From the NCBI GenBank assembly GCA_963575745.1, contig CAUYUJ010007437.1, forward strand, positions 1 through 27,500: 27,500 nucleotides of DNA. The letters are read 5' to 3'. Both the position numbers and the translations under genes were made by a program. The notes below the pieces were generated by a model that was not told the DNA's origin, searched no databases, and saw only the letters and a program-made list of their open reading frames with translations. Below, piece after piece: positions 1-9,400 of this stretch (position 1 is its first letter; every line of letters starts with the position of its first letter). This DNA is from Prorocentrum cordatum. Lineage: Eukaryota; Sar; Dinophyceae; Prorocentrales; Prorocentraceae.

Positions 1-69
1 CTCCTCCTCCTCCTCCTCCTCCTCCTCCTCCTCCTCCTCCTCCTCCTCCTCCTCACACACACACACACA
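1..69. repeat. (CTC)n microsatellite followed by (CA)n
   Basis: The window opens inside a pure CTC trinucleotide run (1-54), which passes directly into a CA dinucleotide run (53-69). The left end is cut by the window edge. The next ~120 bases (70-187) hold nothing recognisable. Confidence 0.97.
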
Positions 70-187
70 TACACTTCCTTCGCCTACCCTGTCACGTTGT
101 CCTTTAGCTCCTTCCTGTGCTCACACATCCCGTCGCCATCGACTGCCAAAATCTTCAGGGTCGGCGGCAACTGCCGTAAGGCCTTCA

Positions 188-1620
188 CAATAAAAATGTC
201 GCGGCGGAGGGGGCACTGGGCGGAGGTCCCAGTAGGCCGCTGGGGGGCGCTGGGGAGGGGTAGGAGGCGGGCGGGGAGGAGGGGCGTGAAGGGGGGTGCG
301 TGGTGCGACGCGGACTAACATGGTCGGGGCGGAGGGGGCACTGGCAGTGGGCAGTGGTTCCACTGGGCCGCTGGGGAACGCTGGCGAGGGGGCGCGGTGC
401 GACGCGCTGTAGAATGGTCGGGGCGGAGGGGCACTGGGCGGAGGTTCCACTGGGCGGCGCGAACGCTGGGGAGGGGCAGGAAGGGGTCGGGGAGGGGGGG
501 ACGCGGTGCGACGCGGAATAAAATTGTCGCGGCGGAGGGGGCACTGGGCGGAGGTTCCAGTGGGCCGCTGGGGTGCGCTGGGGAGGGGTAGGAGGGGGGC
601 GGGGAGGGGGGGCGCGGTGCGACGCGGAATAGAACTGTCAGGGAGGAGGGGGCGCTGGGCGGAGGTTACACTGGGCAGCTGGAAAACGCTAGGGAGGGGC
701 ATGAGGGGGGCGGCGGGGGGCGCGTTGCGACGCTGAATAAAACTGTCAGGCTAGAGGGGGCGCTGGGCGTAGGTTCCACTGGGCCGCTGGGGAACGCTGG
801 CGAGGGGTAGGAGGGGCGCGGCGGGGACGGTGGGGGGAGCGACGTGTGATAAAATTGTCGGGGGGGGAGGGGGCGCTGGGCGGAGGTTCGACTGGGTCGC
901 TGGGGAACGCTGGGCAGAGGTAGAAGGGGGGCGAGAAGGGGGAGGGGGCGGTGCGACGCGGAATAACATGGTCGGGGCGGAGAGGGCATTGGGCGGAGGT
1001 TCCACTGGGCCAATGGGGAACGTTGCGGATGGGTAGGAGGGGGGCGGAGAGTGGGGGGTGCGGTGCAACGCTGAATAACATGGTCGGGGCGGAGGGGCTC
1101 TGGGCGGAGGTTCGACTGGGCCGCTGGGGATAGCTGGGGAAGGGTAGGAGGAGGGCGGGGAAGGGGAGGGGCGGTGCGACGCGGAATGCTATTGTCGGGG
1201 CGGAAGGGGCACTGGGGTTCCATTGGGCAGCTCTGGAACGCTGGGGAGGGGTAGGAGGGGGGCGGGGAGGGGGGGGATGCGGTGCGACGCGGAATAAAAT
1301 TGTCGAGGCGGAGGGAGCACTGGGCGGAGGTTCCACTGGGCCGCTGGGGAACGCTGGGGAGGGGTAGGAGGTGGGCGGGGAGGGGGGGTGCGCGGCGCTA
1401 CGCGGAATGAAATGGCCGGGGTGGAGGGGGCACAAGACGGAGGTTCCACTGGGCCGCTGGGGAACGCTGGAAAGAAGGAGGGCACTGGACGGAAGTTCCA
1501 CTGGGCCGCTGGGGAACGCCGGGGATGGGCAGGGGGGGTCGGGGAGGGGGGCTGGGGAACGCTGGCGGGGTTGGACGGGGCGGGGAGGGGGGGGAGTGCG
1601 GTGCGACGCGGAATAAAGTG
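188..1620. repeat. G-rich minisatellite, ~111-bp unit, about 13 copies
   Basis: The block GCGACGCGGAATAAAATTGT recurs with variants at 305, 399, 508, 619, 727, 839, 953, 1065, 1176, 1284, 1397 and 1603. Spacing is 94-114 bp, with one double interval where a unit has lost the block. Each unit continues with GGCGGAGGGGGCACTGGGC, GGTTCCACTGGGCCGCTGGG and a run of G-rich words. The + strand has many G runs of 3-8 and is a candidate for G-quadruplexes. The unit is close to 37 codons, so long proline-rich frames stay open on the minus strand; these are by-products of the repeat, not genes. Confidence 0.93.
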
Positions 1621-1939
1621 GACGGAGCTCTAGACACCCTGTGCAAGAGAACACCCATGTTGCGTGTGCGTATATATGTGTATGTATACATGCATGCATG
1701 CATACCTGCATACATACAGACATGCATACATGCATACATGCATACATACATACGTACATACATACACACCTACACCTATACGTACATGCATGCATGCATG
1801 CATGTATGCATACACATATACATGCATACATATACATACATACATACATACATACATACATACATACATACATACATGCATACATGCATGCATACATACA
1901 TACATACACACATACATATATACATACATTGCATACATA

Positions 1940-1970
<31 letters not shown>

Positions 1971-1996
1971 CATACATACATACATACATACGTATA

Positions 1997-2028
<32 letters not shown>

Positions 2029-2133
2029 CATACATACATATGCACACATATATACATACATACATGAATACATACATGCATACATACATACATACATACA
2101 TACATACATGCATGCATACATACATACATACAT

Positions 2134-2252
2134 GCAGACATACAGACATACAGACATACAGACATACAGACACACAGACATACAGACATACAGACATACA
2201 GACATACAGACATACAGACATACAGACATACAGACATACAGACATACAGACA
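2134..2252. repeat. 8-bp sub-array (CAGACATA)n inside the CATA tract
   Basis: About 15 nearly perfect copies of an 8-bp unit, CAGACATA, with one CAGACACA copy. This is a higher-order expansion of two CATA units, one carrying a T-to-G change. It has sharp edges against plain CATA on both sides. Confidence 0.9.
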
Positions 2253-3438
2253 TACATACATACATACGTACGTACATACATACATGCATACATGCATAAA
2301 TGCATACATACATACGTACGTACGTGCATGTATACCTACATACATACATACGTACGTACGTACGTACATACATACATGCATACATACATACATGCATACA
2401 TACATACATACATACATACATACACACACATACAAACATCATACATGCATGCGTACGTACGTACATACATACATGCGTACATACATACATGCATATATAC
2501 ACACAGATTCGCATACATACATACACACATACATGCATGCATACATGCATGCACGCACACCTGCATACCTGCATACCTACATACCTATATATCTACATAC
2601 AGACGTGCATGCATGCATGCGTGGATACATACATACATGCATGCATACATACAGACCTACCTACACAACTACCTATCTACCGAGCTACATACATACATAG
2701 ACATATACCCGGCCGAACTACATATATACATAACTACATACGTGCATGCATGGATACATTCATACACACAGGCATACAAGCATCCAAACACACAAACAAA
2801 CACCTGCATACATACATGCATACATACATACATACATGCGTGCATGAATTCGTACATACATACACGCATGCAGGCAGGCATGCGTACACCACATACATAC
2901 ACAACCACACGTACATACATACATACATGCATGCATGGATGCATGCATATGTATATGTTGTGCCGTACAAACATACATACATACATGCATGCATGCATGC
3001 ATACATACATGCGTACATACATACATACATACATACATACATACATACATACATACATACATACATACATACATAGGTATATAGATACATACATACATGC
3101 ATGAATGCATGCATACATACATGCATGCATGCACACATACATACATAAATACATACATACATACATACATACATACACACACATCTCTATATACACATAC
3201 ATACATGTGAATGCATACATCTAAAAATGCATGTAGATATACATACATTAATACGTACATACGTGCATACATGCATACGTGCATACATAACTTCATATGC
3301 ACATATGTAAGTACATACACGCGAGCAAACAGACGCACACATCTACACACATATATGCATACATGCATACATACATACATACATACAAACATACGTACAT
3401 GCACACATATGTGCATACATACATACACACATACATAC

Positions 3439-3475
3439 ACACTTACTTACTTACTTACGTACTTACTTACTTACA
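3439..3475. repeat. (ACTT)n sub-block
   Basis: Nine ACTT-type units, one of them ACGT, interrupt the CATA array near its right end. Confidence 0.88.
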
Positions 3476-3618
3476 TCCATACATACATACAGGCAGACCG
3501 ACAGACAGAGACACACGCATACATATATACCCACACAAATGCATCCACATATACACGTATACACACATGACTGCATGCATGCATGCATACATGCATGCAT
3601 ACATACATGCAAACGTGA

Positions 3619-4040
3619 ACTGTCCGACGGCCCCGCGGATCTCTTGGGTCGGCGCTGAGGGCCCCTTCCCACACCCCTTCCCTGGCGCGCGGAGCGCGCC
3701 GGGGGCGGCGACGGAGGCAGCGCAGACACAAGAAATACACGCGCCCTCTGAAGGCAAGGGACTGCCCTGAGATCCCAACATTGCGAGAAAAAAAAAGCAC
3801 ATCGCACAAAAATCACGACTGGAGCCCCAGACCCCATCTTGCTGAGGCATGGCTTGAGCCGAATCGATCTGTGATGGCCCCAGGGCACCAGCACGGGCGA
3901 AAACGCCCGGTGTGACAAAAAAATGGCAGCGCCTGGATCTCAAGGTGTACCGCTACCTGGGGAGGGGGCTCTCGAGAACCCCTCCTCCCAGTCCGGGTTC
4001 AAGTAGACCATCACCACCACCCTGCGGTGGAAGATCAAAT
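3619..4040. other. Non-repetitive spacer, no gene seen
   Basis: GC-rich single-copy-looking DNA between the tetranucleotide array and an A-rich tract. No frame shows a convincing protein. It contains a short perfect hairpin, CGGGCG-AAAA-CGCCCG, at 3894-3909. A GGTTCAAG word near 3997 recalls a tRNA T-loop, but no cloverleaf forms around it. Confidence 0.6.
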
Positions 4041-4133
4041 AAGAATAAAAAAAAAAATAGAGCAAATGAAAAAAAAAAAAAGACAAAAATAAAAAAACGA
4101 AAAGTGAAAAAAACAAATCAAAAAAAGACTTAA
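4041..4133 (+). repeat. A-rich tract
   Basis: About 90 bases dominated by A, with scattered T, G and C (runs of 9-13 A). It could be a decayed poly(A) tail of a retroposed transcript on the + strand, or plain low-complexity DNA. No open frame or spliced-leader relic is visible upstream to support retroposition. Confidence 0.8.
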
Positions 4134-4261
4134 ATCCATTATAAAAACAAAAACAGAACCCTCAACCCTCAAACCATTCCTGCACCCCTCCTCCCTACCC
4201 TTCACCCACCCACTACCTTCGACACCGACTGCCCACACGCAGTCCTGAATGGGGCCAACAT

Positions 4262-4285
4262 GCTAACCCTAATACCCTAACCCCC
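4262..4285 (-). repeat. Degenerate telomere-like repeat
   Basis: The + strand reads GCTAACCCTAATACCCTAAC, then more C. That is three CCCTAA-like units in about 21 bases, one with an extra TA. Plant-type TTTAGGG telomere repeats are known in dinoflagellates; these units are closer to TTAGGG and too few to be a telomere. Confidence 0.4.
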
Positions 4286-4304
4286 CCACCCCCGCTACTG
4301 AGGC

Positions 4305-4362
4305 GGGGAGGTGGGTTCACTCCGTGCCGGGACCTCCTGAACGAAGTGAGTCCCACCTCCCC
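4305..4362. repeat. Imperfect inverted repeat (hairpin)
   Basis: GGGGAGGTGGGTTCACT (4305-4321) pairs with AGTGAGTCCCACCTCCCC (4345-4362). There are 16 pairs with a one-base bulge around a 23-nt loop. No flanking duplication is visible. Confidence 0.65.
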
Positions 4363-4581
4363 CAATAAAATCGTGGGGTGTGAGGTAGGGTTCGCATTTG
4401 GCCACCAAACCAGGGTGCACGACCGAGCGGACCGCGACAGGGGGGTGGGGGTGAACGACGACCTGGCAGCGGCGTCACGTCACCCGATAAGACCCGCGAC
4501 ATTCCCCCCCACTGCGAAACCGGCACGCCCCTTGGCAGGCCGGACCTGTCGGGCTCTCGCCAGCGATGACTGGGCGCTTGG

Positions 4582-4925
4582 TAGGAGGAGGAAGGAGAAG
4601 GATGTGAGGAGTGGTAGGAGGAGGAGGGATAGAGGAGAGGAGGAGGAGGAGAGGCGGGAGAGGAGGAGGAGAGGCGGAAGAGGAGGAGGAGGATGAGGAG
4701 GAGGAGGAGGAGCACGTGGAGATAGAGGACAAGCAGGAGGAGAGTGGTGGAGAGAGGGATGATGATATGATGATGATGATGATGATGATATGATGAATGA
4801 GATGATGATGAATGATGAATAGAAGATGATGATCCTGAGGAGGTAGGAGTGAGGAGGAGGAGGAGGAGGAGGAGGAGGAGGAGGAGGAGGAGGAGGAGGA
4901 GGAGGAGGGGGAGGAACGGGGGAGG
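4582..4925. repeat. GGA/GAG-rich microsatellite block
   Basis: Purine-rich + strand dominated by GGA triplets, with a GAT/ATGA patch at 4757-4832 and a nearly pure (GAG)n run at about 4852-4907. On the minus strand it reads as poly-Ser, poly-Leu or poly-Pro depending on frame; this is not treated as coding. Confidence 0.95.
4757..4832. repeat. (GAT)n patch
   Basis: GATGAT repeats broken by ATGA and AATGA words, lying inside the GGA-rich block. Confidence 0.85.
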
Positions 4926-5180
4926 AGGAAGAGAGGGAAGGAAGGAAAGAGGATGAGAGGTAGGAGGCATTTAGCGAGAGAGGATGAGGAGGAAGGAGGA
5001 GGAAGAGGAGGAGTAACACGTGGCGAGGTCGGGGGGTGATGCGTCCGTCCCCCACCGAAATTGTCCCCCCCCAGAGCTGCTCCCTGGTTTTGCGGGCCCC
5101 GGCCCTCTGGCGGCCGCTCGGGCCGAGCCTGGCACCTCTGGAGCGCTCCCCACGAGGCGCAGCCGATGGAAGCCACCACC

Positions 5181-5300
5181 GGAGGAGGAGGAGAAGGAGG
5201 AGGAGGAGGAGGAGGAAGAGGAGGAGGAGGGGGGAGGAGGAGGAGGAGGAGGAGGAGGAGGAGGAGGAGGAGGAGGAGGAGAAGGAGGAGGAGGAGGAGA
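5181..5300. repeat. (GGA)n microsatellite
   Basis: Nearly pure GGA triplets with AGA and GGGG interruptions. It is a homopurine strand and so could form a triplex. It separates a ~180-bp GC-rich spacer (5000-5180) from the spacer containing the oxygenase exon. Confidence 0.95.
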
Positions 5301-5549
5301 ACTTGCGAAAAAGCCTCCGCGGAGCCTCCAACGCCTCTCCTGATAGAGCCCCGCCCTGCCCCGACATCCAGTGCCTTGACTTGCTCAACACGCGGCCGCC
5401 GCAAGTCCCGCCCCTCGAGGCTGGCTCTTCCTCCGGAGTCCACGTTTGACCGTCCCTGGCTCGGCGTGGGCCCCTGGAGGCCGAAAACAGCCAAAAGCCT
5501 CCGTCCTCATTTTTCACCGCGTTGGAAGTCTGGGGACGCTGCCCCTGAC
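5301..5549. other. Spacer or intron of the minus-strand gene fragment
   Basis: If the exon at 5550-5645 is spliced, this is the start of its downstream intron. I looked here, and on to 5000, for the next exon of a 2OG oxygenase (an R-R-x-N strand, then W-G-G). Only a doubtful LWGG word on the minus strand near 5070 was found, in no supportable frame. Confidence 0.4.
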
Positions 5550-5645
5550 GTCCAGGTGGAGCTTCAGGTAGCCGCCCCGCAGCACGTTGTGCATGCCCGA
5601 GCCCAGGCCAGCGGCGTCCGGCACCAGCCCGTCAAGGCCGAGCGC
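5550..5645 (-). CDS. Isolated exon of a 2-oxoglutarate/Fe(II)-dependent oxygenase
   Basis: Read on the minus strand from 5645 to 5550 this gives 32 codons. They contain ALGLDGLVPD, then GSGMH, then LRGGYLKLHLD. This matches the core of bacterial and algal prolyl-hydroxylase-like 2OG-Fe(II) oxygenases, where a GL-x-P-D segment is followed by G-x-GLH and RGG-x-LK-x-HxD. The H and D of HLD are the first two iron ligands. Splice sites fit: TTCCAACAG precedes the segment and GAC|GTCAGG follows it, in phase 0. Without splicing the frame stops 11 codons later; an ATG four codons before the segment is also in frame. The rest of the enzyme (the WGG strand, the distal iron-binding His and the 2OG-binding Arg) was not found between 4300 and 6240. 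It is therefore an exon of a gene with long introns or a leftover fragment. It is the only coding trace on the minus strand. Confidence 0.68.
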
Positions 5646-6093
5646 CTGTTGGAACATGGAAAAGCGGCACCACCACCCGGCGGCGCGCCCGGGGCGGGAA
5701 GCGCGAAAGGGCGGGCCTTGTCAGAAGGCTCGGAAGTCCCCCGGCCTTCCGAGAAGTCTCATAAGCCTTGCACCCGAAGACACAAAGAACTTCTCAAAAG
5801 CCCAAGAGGTTTCTGAGAAGCCCCGCCGCCTTCTGAGAAGGCCTGCCCGCTGTCACTTCCCCCCAGGCACGCCTCCGAATACTATCCCGTTGGCTCTTGC
5901 GAATCGACGCCCATCGACGCTAAATCCACGCAGATCGACGCCAAATCAGAGCTATCTCGTCGATCACCAGACACTGATCGACGACAGCGCGCTCTAAACA
6001 CGGAGTAGCGAAGACACGCAAGGCTCCCAGGACACACAAGGCCTCCTGCTTCCCACTTCCCTGGGGGGCAGCGATAGGGGGGACTGGCACAAA
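5646..6093. other. GC-rich spacer with short repeated words
   Basis: No gene is seen. At 5720-5845 the near-palindrome CTTCTGAGAAG and relatives (TTCCGAGAAG, CTTCTCAAAAG) occur about five times. At 5900-5985 the word ATCGACG occurs repeatedly. If the oxygenase exon is spliced, this would be its upstream intron. Confidence 0.55.
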
Positions 6094-6240
6094 GGGGGAT
6101 GCATCGACCCAGAATCGGCGATACGTTGCCGCTAGATCGGCGACAGGCCCCCAGTAGTGAATCCGTACGTTCCTGTGCGGGTTGGGGCTATCAGACCCTT
6201 ATCGGCGATCAATAGGCGATTAGGGGTCGATGCATCCCCC
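6094..6240. repeat. 147-bp foldback with perfect 17-nt terminal inverted repeats
   Basis: GGGGGATGCATCGACCC at 6094-6110 is matched exactly in reverse complement at 6224-6240. The match weakly continues inward as AATCG. The 113-nt interior has several ATCGGCGA words and no open frame. The right end abuts a (CTC)n tract. The size and shape fit a MITE-like foldback, but no target-site duplication is visible. Confidence 0.7.
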
Positions 6241-6420
6241 CCTCCTCCTCCTCCTCCTCCTCCTCATCCTCCTCCTCCTCCTCCTCCTCCTCCTCCTCCT
6301 CCTCCTCCTGCTCCTCCTCCTCCTACTCCGCCTCCGCCTCCGCCTCCGCCTCCGCCTCCGCCTCCGCCACCTCTTCCTCCTCCTCCTCCTCCTCCTCCTC
6401 CTCCTCCTCCTCCTCCTTTT
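6237..6420. repeat. (CTC)n / (CTCCGC)n microsatellite
   Basis: Almost pure CTC triplets, with an internal run of CCTCCG hexamers at about 6325-6368. Confidence 0.97.
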
Positions 6421-7487
6421 ATGTTTCTTATTACTCTTCTTAATACTATCATTATTATTATTAGCATTCGTAATATTATTATTTATTTATTCCGTATTAT
6501 TAGTATTAGCATTATTAGTAGTAGTAGTAGTAGTATTATTAGTTTCATTATTATTAGTAAAATTATTATTATTATTAGTAGTAGTAGTAGTATTATTAGT
6601 ATTATTATTAGTATTGTTGTTAGTATTATTGTTACTATCATTATGATTATTATGATTATTATGTCTATTCGTAGTAGTAGTATTCGTCTTATTCTTCCTA
6701 TTATCATTCTTCGTAGTAGCAGTACTATTCCTATTATTGTTATTATTAGTATTACTATTCTTATTCGTGGAGATAATGTGCTTATTCTTGTTATTATTTT
6801 CCTGGTTATTATTCCTAGTATTCTTCTTATAATTTGCAATAGTAATAATGTTATGATTATTTGTGTTATTAGTCTTATTAGTCTCCTTCGACTTGTTATT
6901 ATTATTCTTAGTAGTCTTATTAGTATCATTATTCTTATTATGATTTGTATTAGTCTTCTTCGTATTATTAATATTATTTTTATTATTCGTAGTATTATTC
7001 TTCTTGATGGCATTATTAATAGTAGTACTATTAGTCTTATTATTATGAGTATTATGATTGTTGATATTCGTCTTCATCTTAATATTAGTGTTTGCATTAG
7101 TAGTATTCTTCTTCTTTTTTTATTATTCTTCATCTTTTTATTATTAGTATTATTGTGATATGTCTTGTTCTTATCATTCGTCTTTTTTGTATTATTATTA
7201 TTCTTCGTATCAGTATCAGTAGTAGTATTATGAGTCGTAGTAGTATTCGCATTATTATTCTTATTCGTAGTATTAGTATGTGTATTATTATTCGCATTCG
7301 TATTAGCATTATTATCCGTAGTCTTAGTATGATTAGTACTCTTATTAATATTATTATTAGTGTTAGTAGTAGTCTTAGTGCTATTCTTGTTGTTATTTAT
7401 ATGAATATTAATTATACGAACATCATTATTGATCATAATGTTAGTAATATTATCATTCTTGTTCGTACTAATATTCCTCGTTTGAGG
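6421..7487. repeat. Decayed trinucleotide tract, T at nearly every third base
   Basis: More than 1 kb built mainly of ATT, AGT, CTT, GTT and CGT triplets. From 6421 to about 7110 the triplet register is unbroken: read as triplets, the last base is nearly always T. A shifted register then continues to about 7480. The result is a stop-free frame of roughly 230 codons reading as poly-Ile/Ser/Leu. I treat it as an old (ATT)n-type array altered by substitutions, not as a gene. Confidence 0.85.
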
Positions 7488-7516
7488 GAGTTTCTGTGGA
7501 ACTACCGTCATCCTCA

Positions 7517-9072
7517 CCCCCGGCGCGGGGAGCAGAGGAGCCCAGAGCGGCCGCCAGCACCGTTTCCGGACAGATCCGGTGGATCCGCCGACGAATCCCA
7601 AACCGGCGCCCTCGCTTGAGACATCCTCACAAAACCGGCCCCGGGGGCGGTGCCCAGAGGAGCCCAGAGCGGCCTCCGGCACCGTTTCCGGACAGATCCG
7701 GTGGATCCGCCGACGAATCCCAAACCGGCGCCCTCGCTTGAGACATCCTCACAAAACCGGGCCCGGGGGAGGTGCCCAGAGGAGCCCAGAGCGGCCTCCG
7801 GCACCGTTTCCGGACAGATCCGGTGGATCCGGTGGATCCTCCGACGAATCCCAAACCGGCGCCCTCGCTTGAGACATCCTCACAAAACCGGCCCCGGGGG
7901 AGGTGCCCAGAGGAGCCCAGAGCGGCCTCCGGCACCGTTTCCGGACAGATCCGGTGGATCCGGTGGATCCGCCGACGAATCCCAAACCGGCGCCCTCGCT
8001 TGAGACATCCTCACAAAACTGGCCCCGGGGGCGGTGCCCAGAGGAGCCCAGAACCCCTCCGGCACCGTTTCCGGACAGATCCGCTGGATCCGCCGACGAA
8101 TCCCAAACCGGCGCCCTCGCTTGAGACATCCTCACAAAACCGGCCCCGGGGGAGGTGCCCAGCCCAGAGCGGCCTCCGGCACCGTTTCCGGACAGATCCG
8201 GTGGATCCGCTGGATCCGCTGGATCCGGTGACGAATCCCAAACGGGCGCCCTCGCTTGAGACATCCTCGCAAAACCGGCCCCGGGGGAGGTGCCCAGAGG
8301 AGCCCAGAGCGGCCTCCGGCACCGTTTCCGGACAGATCCGGTGGATCCGGTGGATCCGGTGGATCCGCCGACGAATCCCAAACCTGCGCCCTCGCTTGAG
8401 ACATCCTCACAAAACCGGCCCCGGGGGAGGTGCCCAGAGGAGCCCAGAGCGGCCTCCGGCACCGTTTCCGAACAGATCCGGTGGATCTGGTGACGAATCC
8501 CAAACCGGCGCCCTCGCTTGAGACATCCTCACAAAACCGGCCCCGGGGGAGGTGCCCATAGGAGCCCAGAGCGGCCTCCGGCACCGTTTCCGGACAGATC
8601 CGGTGGATCCGGTGACGAATCCCAAACCGGCGCCCTCGCTTGAGACATCCTCACAAAACCGGCCCCGGGGGAGGTGCCCAGAGGAGCCCAGAGCGGCCTC
8701 CGGCACGTTTCCGGACAGATCCGCTGGATTCGCTGGATCCGCTGGATCCGGTGACGAATCCCAAACCGGCGCCCTCGCTTGAGACATCCTCACAAAACCG
8801 GCCCCGGGGGTGGTGCCCAGATGAGCCCAGAGCGGCCTCCGGCACCGTTTCCGGACAGATCCGGTGGATCCGGTGACGAATCCCAAACCGGCGCCCTCGC
8901 TTGAGACATCCTCACAAAACCGGCCCCGGGGGAGGTGCCCAGAGGAGCCCAGAGCGGCCACCGGCACCGTTTCCGGACAGATCCGCTGGATCCGGTGGAT
9001 CCGCCGACGAATCCCAAACCGGCGCCCTCGCTTGAGACATCCTCACAAAACCGGCCCCGCGGGAGGTGCCCA
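7517..9072. repeat. Nested minisatellite: 12 copies of a 122-bp unit carrying a variable 9-bp sub-repeat
   Basis: The anchor GAGACATCCTCACAAAAC recurs at 7618, 7740, 7871, 8002, 8123, 8258, 8398, 8520, 8642, 8781, 8903 and 9034. Spacing is close to 122 + 9n. The extra length comes from 1-3 copies of GGTGGATCC or GCTGGATCC after CCGGACAGATCC. Counts across the twelve units are 1,1,2,2,1,3,3,1,1,3,1,2. Unit 6 also lacks 5 bp (AGAGG). Units differ by few other substitutions, so expansion looks recent. Frames open on both strands are repeat by-products. Confidence 0.96.
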
Positions 9073-9079
9073 CTGCGAT

Positions 9080-9400
9080 CGTCGCCCTGCTTTGCTCTCG
9101 GTTAGCGCGGGTAGCATATGGATATATGCATGATATAAGCGTGGTTATAACCATGCTAAGTGCACACAAAGCATGCCAACCGTTTAGGCAACCATGCTAA
9201 ATGGATAGCACATTACGGTCACGGATAGCACACTAAGCTAACCACTTAGCATCAACCTCGTTATACACTTAGCATGGTTCCCAGTTCCGCTTAGCATGGT
9301 TAGCTAAGTCACTTAGTTTACTGTTTAGATCGGTTAGCTAACCAGGTTAGGGAAACAGGTTGGACAGATCAGCTAAGTAGGTTAGCGCGCTAATGTGTTA
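9080..9400. repeat. TTAGC/GCTAA-rich region with inverted repeats
   Basis: The words TTAGC, GCTAA and AGCATGG occur many times in both orientations. AACCATGCTAAGTG (9149-9162) is exactly reverse-complemented at 9266-9279. The words resemble the 13-bp satellite 0.8 kb to the right, so this may be a diverged relative. Confidence 0.65.

Larger units (their letters stand above)
1661..3618. repeat. CATA/CATG tetranucleotide array, ~2 kb
   Basis: Nearly uninterrupted CATA repeats, with CATG, CGTA, CACA and CCTA variants. Runs of GCATGCATGCATG are self-complementary. Because 4 and 3 share no factor, every frame lacking a stop reads the same four-residue protein repeat (HTYI on +, MYVC on -), giving spurious frames of several hundred codons on both strands. 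Variant words cluster in patches, which suggests local expansion of mutated units. Confidence 0.97.
4134..4581. other. Spacer with telomere-like words and an inverted repeat, no gene seen
   Basis: Mixed-composition DNA starting C-rich. It holds a short telomere-like stretch (4262-4285) and an imperfect inverted repeat (4305-4362), listed separately. No coding frame is supportable on either strand. Confidence 0.55.

Noticed and set aside
746-1909. Minus-strand proline-rich frame of almost 390 codons
   Set aside because: It runs through the 111-bp minisatellite and on into the CATA array, so it is a product of unit length, not a gene.
1525-3440. Very long open frames on both strands across the CATA array (HTYI and MYVC repeats)
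   Set aside because: A 4-bp repeat without stops is open in all frames; the peptides are pure repeat translation.
3894-3909. Hairpin CGGGCG-AAAA-CGCCCG as a bacterial-type terminator
   Set aside because: No gene ends here, and the surroundings are eukaryotic repeat DNA.
3960-4030. Possible tRNA or tRNA-derived SINE (GGTTCAAG box)
   Set aside because: No acceptor stem, A box or cloverleaf can be drawn.
4475-5517. Ser/Leu/Pro-rich minus-strand frames of about 340 codons
   Set aside because: They follow the GGA/GAG microsatellites in all three frames.
6157-7158. A 333-codon frame giving poly-Pro then poly-Ile/Ser/Leu
   Set aside because: It is composed of (CTC)n followed by decayed (ATT)n; no protein features beyond the repeat.
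7496-9133. Arg/Pro-rich frames on both strands across the 122-bp minisatellite
   Set aside because: The units are 122 + 9n bp, so frames rotate from unit to unit; peptide similarity only mirrors the DNA repeat.
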